Of a stretch of 19,740 nt of DNA, positions 15,462 to 19,740 are shown piece by piece. The notes under the pieces are model-generated. The model was not told the origin of the DNA. It searched no databases and saw nothing but the letters and a program-made list of their open reading frames with translations. The first letter of the stretch is position 1. Each line of letters begins with the position of its first letter. Where the stretch lies: NCBI GenBank assembly GCA_945903615.1, contig CAMDOL010000008.1:1-19740 (forward strand), in the 5' to 3' direction. Origin of the DNA: Rickettsia typhi (GTDB lineage Bacteria > Pseudomonadota > Alphaproteobacteria > Rickettsiales > UBA1997). The position numbers and the translations under genes are program-made.

Positions 15462-15938
15462 ATGCAAGATCAAATCGGCTATGACGACATCATTGAAGAT
15501 TCAATGCGTACCGTCATTTATAAAGTATTAAAAAAAGTTGAAAAAAATGGTCTGCATGGCGGTCATCATTTCGTCATCACTTTTTCTACTAGAAATCCCG
15601 CAGCCATAATATCTGAAGCTCTACGCAACAGATTTCCATCCGAAATGACCATTGTCATTCAACACCAATTCAGCTCTTTTGTAGTTGCTGATAATTATTT
15701 CAAAGTCTCCCTAAGTTTTTCTGGAGTATTAGAAAACCTAACCATTCCTTATAAAGCTATTTCTTCGTTCGCTGATCCAGAAGTTAATTTTGGTTTAAAA
15801 TTTAACTCTATTGATATCGAAGATTATGAGGAAGATGAAGAGCCACAAAAACAAACTCAAAAATCAGGGGATATTGACCTTTCTAGCAAAGTAGTTTCGC
15901 TCGACGACTTTAGAAAAAATCGCGATAAAAAAAATTAA
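15462..15938 (+). CDS. sspB: SspB, ClpXP adaptor for ssrA-tagged proteins
   Basis: A 158-residue alphaproteobacterial-type SspB. It binds the ssrA tag and tethers substrates to ClpX for degradation. The central fold is recognisable from GLHGGHHFVITFSTRNP (about 30-46) and SEMTIVIQHQFSSF (60-73). An acidic flexible linker (about 118-145) leads to the C-terminal ClpX-binding tail VVSLDDFRKN, as in the Caulobacter protein. The gene begins 22 bases after the tmRNA 3' hairpin, with no clear terminator between, so ssrA read-through could transcribe it. It is followed 7 bases later by plsY. No Shine-Dalgarno sequence is evident before the ATG. Confidence 0.92.
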   Translation: MQDQIGYDDIIEDSMRTVIYKVLKKVEKNGLHGGHHFVITFSTRNPAAIISEALRNRFPSEMTIVIQHQFSSFVVADNYFKVSLSFSGVLENLTIPYKAISSFADPEVNFGLKFNSIDIEDYEEDEEPQKQTQKSGDIDLSSKVVSLDDFRKNRDKKN

Positions 15939-15945
15939 TTAGCAA

Positions 15946-16563
15946 ATGATCTATCTGTATCAGATTATCTTCTTGGTCTTCACTTACTTTGTCTGTGCCA
16001 TACCTTTTGGTTTGGTTTTAGCAAAAATTTTTGGCAAACAAGATATTAGAGAGGCTGGCTCAGGAAACATTGGTGCCACTAATGTAGCTCGAGTTTTGGG
16101 TAAAAAATTTGGCCTAGCAACTCTAATTTTAGATGGAGTTAAAGGCGCTATAATGGTGATTGCCGCTCGCTATCTTTTTGTTGATGCAAAATCCCTAAAT
16201 ATATTTTTATCCTTGGTTGGCTCAGTTGCAGTTGTTGCTCACATCTTTCCAGTTTATTTGAACTTTAAAGGCGGAAAAGGCGTTGCCACTAGTTTGGCAG
16301 TTTTATTAGCGATTAATCCAGCGGTTGGTTCTGTGGGTTGTCTTGCTTGGATAATCATCTTTGCCTTTACCAAAACTTCCGCGATTGCATCCCTAGCTGC
16401 TGCTCTGATTGCAGTTTGCTTCACATTTTATTCTCACGCTTTTATAGAAGAAATTTTATTGTCAGTTTTTTTAGCAACATTAATTTTCATTCGTCACAAA
16501 GAAAATATTGACCGCATTTTAAATGGCAAAGAACACAAATTTAAAAATAATGCCCAAAGATAA
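15946..16563 (+). CDS. plsY: Acyl-phosphate:glycerol-3-phosphate acyltransferase
   Basis: An integral membrane enzyme that acylates glycerol-3-phosphate from acyl-phosphate, the first committed step of phospholipid synthesis. The 205 residues contain the three PlsY motifs: SGNIGATNVAR (39-49), HIFPVYLNFKGGKGVAT (99-115) and the C-terminal RHKENIDR (183-190). Five to six hydrophobic segments surround them. It sits between sspB and pyrF, and its stop overlaps the pyrF start by one base (TAATG), so the three genes probably form one operon. Confidence 0.95.
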   Translation: MIYLYQIIFLVFTYFVCAIPFGLVLAKIFGKQDIREAGSGNIGATNVARVLGKKFGLATLILDGVKGAIMVIAARYLFVDAKSLNIFLSLVGSVAVVAHIFPVYLNFKGGKGVATSLAVLLAINPAVGSVGCLAWIIIFAFTKTSAIASLAAALIAVCFTFYSHAFIEEILLSVFLATLIFIRHKENIDRILNGKEHKFKNNAQR

Positions 16564-17258
16564 TGCCTAAAGATAAATTAATTGTTGCCCTTGATTTCCC
16601 AGATCTAAAATCTGCACAAAATTTAGTTGATAGTCTTGGATCGGAAGTGGATTTTTATAAAATTGGTTTAGAACTTTTGATGAGCGGCGATTATTTTAAG
16701 ATGATCGATTGGCTCGCCAAAAAAGATAAAAAAGTTTTCGCCGATTTAAAATTATACGACATTTCAGCAACAATTGGCAAAGCAGTTAAAAACCTCTCTT
16801 CATATTCCAATATTCACTTCTTGACCATTCACGCGGCAAGCCGAGATATTATGGAGAAAGCCGCAGAAAATAAGAACAAAATCAACCTTCTTGCCGTCAC
16901 AGTTTTAACTAATTTAGATCAAAAAGATTTAAACGAAATGGGTTTTGATCCACAAATCTCTTTAGAAAATTTGGTAATTAAAAAAACTCAATTAGCCAAA
17001 GAATGCGGTATTTATGGCGTGGTTTCGTCAGCAATGGAAGCAAAAATTATTCGTGAAAATTTAGGAAAAGATTTCACCATCATAACTCCGGGAATTAGAT
17101 TGGAAAATATTGAAGGGGATGATCAAAAAAGAACTGTCGATGTTAAAACTGCTTTTCAAAATGGAGCTAATTATATTGTAGTTGGAAGACCAATTAACGC
17201 CGCAATAAATCCTCTTTTGGCTGCAAAAAAATTTCAAGAACAAATCTCAAAACTATAA
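16563..17258 (+). CDS. pyrF: Orotidine 5'-phosphate decarboxylase
   Basis: Catalyses the last step of UMP synthesis, decarboxylation of OMP. It is full length at 231 residues. The catalytic DxKxxD block is DLKLYDI, with D61, K63 and D66; the residue before the last aspartate is Tyr where His is common. The substrate contacts ALDFPD at the N-terminus, K33 in FYKIG, the TPGIR loop and the phosphate-binding VGRPI near the C-terminus are all present. The enzyme therefore looks active. The gene ends the ssrA-side plus-strand cluster. De novo pyrimidine synthesis argues against a strongly reduced intracellular genome. Confidence 0.95.
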   Translation: MPKDKLIVALDFPDLKSAQNLVDSLGSEVDFYKIGLELLMSGDYFKMIDWLAKKDKKVFADLKLYDISATIGKAVKNLSSYSNIHFLTIHAASRDIMEKAAENKNKINLLAVTVLTNLDQKDLNEMGFDPQISLENLVIKKTQLAKECGIYGVVSSAMEAKIIRENLGKDFTIITPGIRLENIEGDDQKRTVDVKTAFQNGANYIVVGRPINAAINPLLAAKKFQEQISKL

Positions 17259-17405
17259 ATCACAAAATAGCTTTCACCTCACTTTTGCTTAAAGGCACCT
17301 CTAAAGTAAGATTTTTATTAGAAAATTTCTATCACAATTGGTTTGAACCAAATCAGATTTGCCGATAATTTCTATCAAATGATTTTTTAAATCATCAGAT
17401 TAATG

Positions 17406-17424
17406 GCCCTCCAAAGAGGCTTTT
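17406..17424 (+). terminator. Weak candidate terminator after pyrF
   Basis: A short hairpin GCC(C)TC-CAAA-GAGGC is followed by TTTT. The stem is short and has a bulge, so this is tentative. Elsewhere in 17259-17436 there are two small AT-rich inverted repeats (ATGATTT/AAATCAT and TTGGTT/AACCAA) and an IS-end-like fragment at 17289-17305. Confidence 0.3.
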
Positions 17425-17436
17425 AGCTAACAATGT

Positions 17437-18111
17437 CTAATTAATTCCCCAAAATTTATGAGTCTGCAAAGAAAGACGGCAGCCATTTTTTTGGGCTAAT
17501 TTTAGAGTTAGCTGGCGATTATCTTCGTTTTTCTTTTCATCATATTCATCAATTGGCTGTAGGTAAACTGGGGTTTGATATTGGCTTTGACCAACTTTGG
17601 GAACAAAATTATAATTTTTATTGTGAGCAGAAATTAGAAATTTAAAGGCAGAGATTTTTGGCAATAAATCGGGTCGAATTGGATAATATTTTCCAGTTGG
17701 ATTTTTGGGTGAACAGATAATATTGACTTGATTTGGTAGGTTTTGGAATAAAGTGCCATTAGTTTCAATTTGTACTTGAAAATTTTCCTTCAATAGTTCC
17801 CTGCACAATGGAATAATATTTTGCCGCAGTGGCTCACCGCCAGTTATAACCACCAAATTATGAGTTCTTTTTCCTTTTTTTTCCGCCAATTTCTTGGTTT
17901 TTTCTAACACTTTTTTTAAAGATAAATTCTTATAAGAATCAAACTCAGTGTCACAAAACGCACAAGCCAAATTACAGCCTCCAAGCCTTATAAAAATTGA
18001 GGGGAAGCCAGTAAAAATGCCCTCGCCTTGGAAAGTCGCGAAGATCTCTTGCACATCAAGATTTTGACCGTCAGTTTTTTTAGGGGGAAGGATTGGATTG
18101 TTACCAAACAT
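17437..18111 (-). CDS. queE: 7-carboxy-7-deazaguanine synthase (radical SAM)
   Basis: A radical SAM enzyme of the queuosine pathway that converts 6-carboxytetrahydropterin to 7-carboxy-7-deazaguanine. The 224 residues carry the QueE cluster motif CNLACAFC (C46, C50, C53, binding the 4Fe-4S cluster), the preceding FQGEG substrate and SAM region (27-31), and the ITGGEPL motif. The C-terminal end RLSLQTHKFWGIN matches the family ending LQTHK. It stands alone on the minus strand, convergent with pyrF and divergent from rplY. A stem-loop directly abuts its ATG, and no Shine-Dalgarno sequence is visible. Confidence 0.93.
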   Translation of the reverse strand: MFGNNPILPPKKTDGQNLDVQEIFATFQGEGIFTGFPSIFIRLGGCNLACAFCDTEFDSYKNLSLKKVLEKTKKLAEKKGKRTHNLVVITGGEPLRQNIIPLCRELLKENFQVQIETNGTLFQNLPNQVNIICSPKNPTGKYYPIRPDLLPKISAFKFLISAHNKNYNFVPKVGQSQYQTPVYLQPIDEYDEKKNEDNRQLTLKLAQKNGCRLSLQTHKFWGIN

Positions 18112-18162
18112 ATATTCTGAATCTGATTCAATACACTGAATATTTTTCCAGATTCAGTATAT
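18112..18162 (-). promoter_or_regulatory. Inverted repeat abutting the queE start codon
   Basis: Two 14-base arms (18112-18125 and 18149-18162) match except for one position, with the core CTGAATCTG/CAGATTCAG and a 23-base loop. The arm ends immediately next to the queE ATG, so in the transcript it could hide the initiation region; as DNA it could be an operator. Confidence 0.5.
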
Positions 18163-18200
18163 GGGGATCCCCACAAAAGTGGGGCGGCACAAATGTGCCG
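18163..18200. promoter_or_regulatory. Tandem tetraloop hairpins upstream of queE
   Basis: Two adjacent 16-base hairpins, each with a 6-bp stem and a 4-base A-rich loop: CCCCAC-AAAA-GTGGGG (18169-18184) and CGGCAC-AAAT-GTGCCG (18185-18200). The palindrome GGGGATCCCC (18163-18172) shares its CCCC with the first hairpin, so two pairings exclude each other. They are GC-rich in an AT-rich region. Function unknown. Confidence 0.6.
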
Positions 18201-18204
18201 TAAG

Positions 18205-18381
18205 TTAAGAAACCTCTAAACAACTAAAAATTGATATTTCTGAGGATTTTTTGAGTAGAAATCTCATTACTTTTTGGTGGAATATTTCCATATTTTACCA
18301 AAAATAATGGAATTTATGCCAAAAAAGACCAGAAAGATCAATTTTTCTAAAACATTGTTTTAGTTGTTCAGAGGTTCCTAA
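18205..18381. repeat. Palindromic repeat, copy C (full length, inverted)
   Basis: A 177-bp element that is the reverse complement of copy B in orientation: the CTAAAAC-AAT-GTTTTAG hairpin lies at its right end. Terminal repeats match with a few mismatches on the left arm. The central inverted repeat is more decayed than in copy B. It lies in the queE-rplY divergent region (18112-18463), which otherwise contains only the queE hairpins and a candidate rplY promoter. Confidence 0.85.
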
Positions 18382-18392
18382 ATTATATTTAC

Positions 18393-18420
18393 TTGATTAT
18401 TTTAATAATATTTTTATAGT
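18393..18420 (+). promoter_or_regulatory. Candidate promoter of rplY
   Basis: TTGATT (18393-18398) and TATAGT (18415-18420) with a 16-base spacer. It lies just outside repeat copy C and about 45 bases before the rplY ATG. Both hexamers are close to the sigma-70 consensus, but the region is so AT-rich that chance matches are likely. Confidence 0.45.
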
Positions 18421-18463
18421 TTCGTGCCTTGTTTTTTGTAAATCTCAAACGAAGATAATTTAT

Positions 18464-19204
18464 ATGACATCTAATTTTAATCTTAAAGCCAATTTAAGAC
18501 ACACCCTTGGCAGCCCAGATTCTCGCAGGGTTAGGAAAGCTGGACAATTGCCAGCTGTAATTCGTATCAAAAATGGGGAAAATTTGAACATCACAGTTGA
18601 TGCTAAAGATTTTGAACATCAATATTTCAAAGGCAATGTTTTAACCAGTGTGGTTGAAATTGAGCTTGATGGCAAAAAAATCACCGCCATTCCTCACAAA
18701 GTTGAGCTAGATCCAGTTACTGATCGCCCTATTCATGTTGATTTTATTCCTTTTTCTAAAAACGATAAAGTTAAAGTTAGCGCTAAATTAAAATTCATCA
18801 ACCAAGATAAATCTTCTGGCTTAAAAAGAGGTGGGTTCTTACATATCGTTTTGCGTAAGGTTGCAATTTTGTGCGATTCAAACTCTATTCCTGAAGCAAT
18901 TGAAGTTGATGTTGCTGCCTTGAAAGTTGGCAGCAAAATTAAAAGTGAAGATTTAAAATTGCCAAACAGTGTTGAACTTGCCAAAAAAACTAGCTTCATT
19001 ATTGCCAGTATTATTGGTCGTGGCTCGAAAGATGATGACGCAGCTACTGCTGAAGGCGCTGCCACCACTCCTGGGGCTGCCGCTCCCGCCGCTGGCGCAA
19101 AATCTCCCGCCGCTGGCGCAAAATCTCCCGCCGCTGGCACTAAGGCTGCTGGTGATAAAAAAGATGCCGCTAAAGCCCCTGCAAAACCAGCTGCTAAAAA
19201 ATAG
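18464..19204 (+). CDS. rplY: Ribosomal protein L25, CTC/TL5 type
   Basis: A 246-residue long-form L25 that binds 5S rRNA in the large subunit. The N-terminal L25 domain (about 1-95) has R-K-x-G-x-L-P-A-V (RKAGQLPAVI) and the HVDFIPF signature near 85-91. The C-terminal TL5-type beta domain follows (about 96-185). A roughly 60-residue Ala-, Pro- and Lys-rich tail (from about 187) is low complexity and probably disordered. Such basic alanine-rich tails are frequent on alphaproteobacterial L25. A clear terminator follows and then pth, the usual neighbour of rplY in bacteria. Confidence 0.95.
   Translation: MTSNFNLKANLRHTLGSPDSRRVRKAGQLPAVIRIKNGENLNITVDAKDFEHQYFKGNVLTSVVEIELDGKKITAIPHKVELDPVTDRPIHVDFIPFSKNDKVKVSAKLKFINQDKSSGLKRGGFLHIVLRKVAILCDSNSIPEAIEVDVAALKVGSKIKSEDLKLPNSVELAKKTSFIIASIIGRGSKDDDAATAEGAATTPGAAAPAAGAKSPAAGAKSPAAGTKAAGDKKDAAKAPAKPAAKK
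19085..19138 (+). repeat. 21-bp tandem repeat in the rplY tail
   Basis: Units at 19085-19105 and 19106-19126 are identical and a 12-base partial unit follows (19127-19138). Each encodes the heptad SPAAGAK in the L25 tail. The exact DNA identity points to recent slippage. The units are visibly richer in GC than the rest of the gene. Confidence 0.9.
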
Positions 19205-19232
19205 TTAATTATTTAAAATAAAACTTTATCTT

Positions 19233-19263
19233 AGGGATGTATCAATTGGTGCATCCCTTTTTT
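19233..19263 (+). terminator. Rho-independent terminator after rplY
   Basis: Stem AGGGATG (19233-19239) with CATCCCT (19252-19258), a 12-base loop, then TTTTTT. This is the best intrinsic terminator in the window. It separates rplY from pth, although the pth start follows only 20 bases later. Confidence 0.85.
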
Positions 19264-19283
19264 ATTATTCAAAATTATTCCCA

Positions 19284-19740
19284 ATGTTTTTATTAGTTGG
19301 ATTAGGAAATCCAGGCTCAAAATATCAATATACCAAACATAATTTTGGCTTTTTATTGGCCGATCAAATTATAGAAAATTTTAAATTGACAACTTTGGGA
19401 AATAAATTTGGCAGACAAATTTTGTCAGGCATAATTTCTAATCAAAAAGTTTTATTGATTAAGCCGCAGGATTATATGAATAATTCTGGCGAAGCAGTTT
19501 TGTCTACTGCAACTTTTTATAAAATTCCTCCTGAAAAAATTATCGTGTTTCATGATGATTTAGATTTAAAGCTAGGACGAATCAAAGCAAAAATTGGCGG
19601 CGGCAATGCTGGGCACAACGGTCTCAAAGATATTGATGACAAGATTGGAAAAAATTATGTAAGAATAAGGCTGGGAATTGGAAGACCAGAGAATAAAGAA
19701 TATGAAATTGCTGATTATGTTTTAAGCAAATTTAGTAATG
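19284..19740 (+). CDS. pth: Peptidyl-tRNA hydrolase (3' partial)
   Basis: Releases tRNA from peptidyl-tRNA dropped by ribosomes. The first 152 residues are in the window and the gene continues past its end; the usual length is 180-200. The start MFLLVGLGNPGSKYQYTKHN is unmistakable. The catalytic histidine is H19, the tRNA-contact motif YMNNSGE is at 64-70, the catalytic aspartate lies in HDDLDL (90-95), and GGGNAGHNGLKD follows. No Shine-Dalgarno sequence is seen before the ATG. It works in translation quality control alongside the tmRNA and SspB genes nearby. Confidence 0.95.
   Translation, partial: MFLLVGLGNPGSKYQYTKHNFGFLLADQIIENFKLTTLGNKFGRQILSGIISNQKVLLIKPQDYMNNSGEAVLSTATFYKIPPEKIIVFHDDLDLKLGRIKAKIGGGNAGHNGLKDIDDKIGKNYVRIRLGIGRPENKEYEIADYVLSKFSN

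Noticed and set aside
17988..18176. Overlapping minus-strand open frame starting upstream of queE
   Set aside because: It is a different frame through the queE N-terminal region and the hairpins; QueE motifs lie in the other frame with an ATG at 18111.

Overview
The window looks like part of the chromosome of an AT-rich alphaproteobacterium. Three things point there. The tmRNA gene is circularly permuted (two-piece): the acceptor piece lies upstream of the coding piece. Its neighbour is an alphaproteobacterial-type SspB. The protein sequences of dgt and the genes around it read as alphaproteobacterial. Biosynthetic genes (metC, pyrF, queE) argue against a strongly reduced Rickettsia-like genome, but I cannot name the genus.

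Layout. (1) 1-10898, plus strand: a compact type I secretion operon. It encodes a giant RTX protein (5' end outside the window, at least 2151 residues here), a HlyC-type lysine acyltransferase, a TolC-type outer-membrane protein, a PrtD-type ABC exporter and a short HlyD-type adaptor. All four junctions overlap, so cargo, modifier and all three export components are probably made together. (2) 10925-11028: short copy A of a palindromic repeat, between convergent operons. (3) 14694-11048, minus strand: a tight operon of a small membrane-anchored protein, dgt, a secreted cyclophilin, a HIT protein and metC. (4) 14695-15461: repeat copy B and the permuted ssrA gene. (5) 15462-17258, plus strand: sspB-plsY-pyrF. 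(6) 18111-17437, minus strand: queE, preceded by a dense cluster of hairpins. (7) 18205-18381: repeat copy C, inverted relative to B. (8) From 18464, plus strand: rplY (L25/CTC type), a clear terminator, and pth, which runs off the end.

Most unusual features. The RTX protein carries four cap-like modules, three of them internal, and pairs a HlyC acyltransferase with an exporter that lacks the HlyB-type N-terminal domain. The tmRNA tag encodes the SspB-contact motif ANDN twice with different codons, immediately upstream of sspB. A three-copy intergenic palindrome family shows base changes that keep both stems paired. Tandem hairpins abut the queE start codon.

Limits: all assignments come from reading motifs and base pairing by eye; no searches, folding or structure predictions were run.
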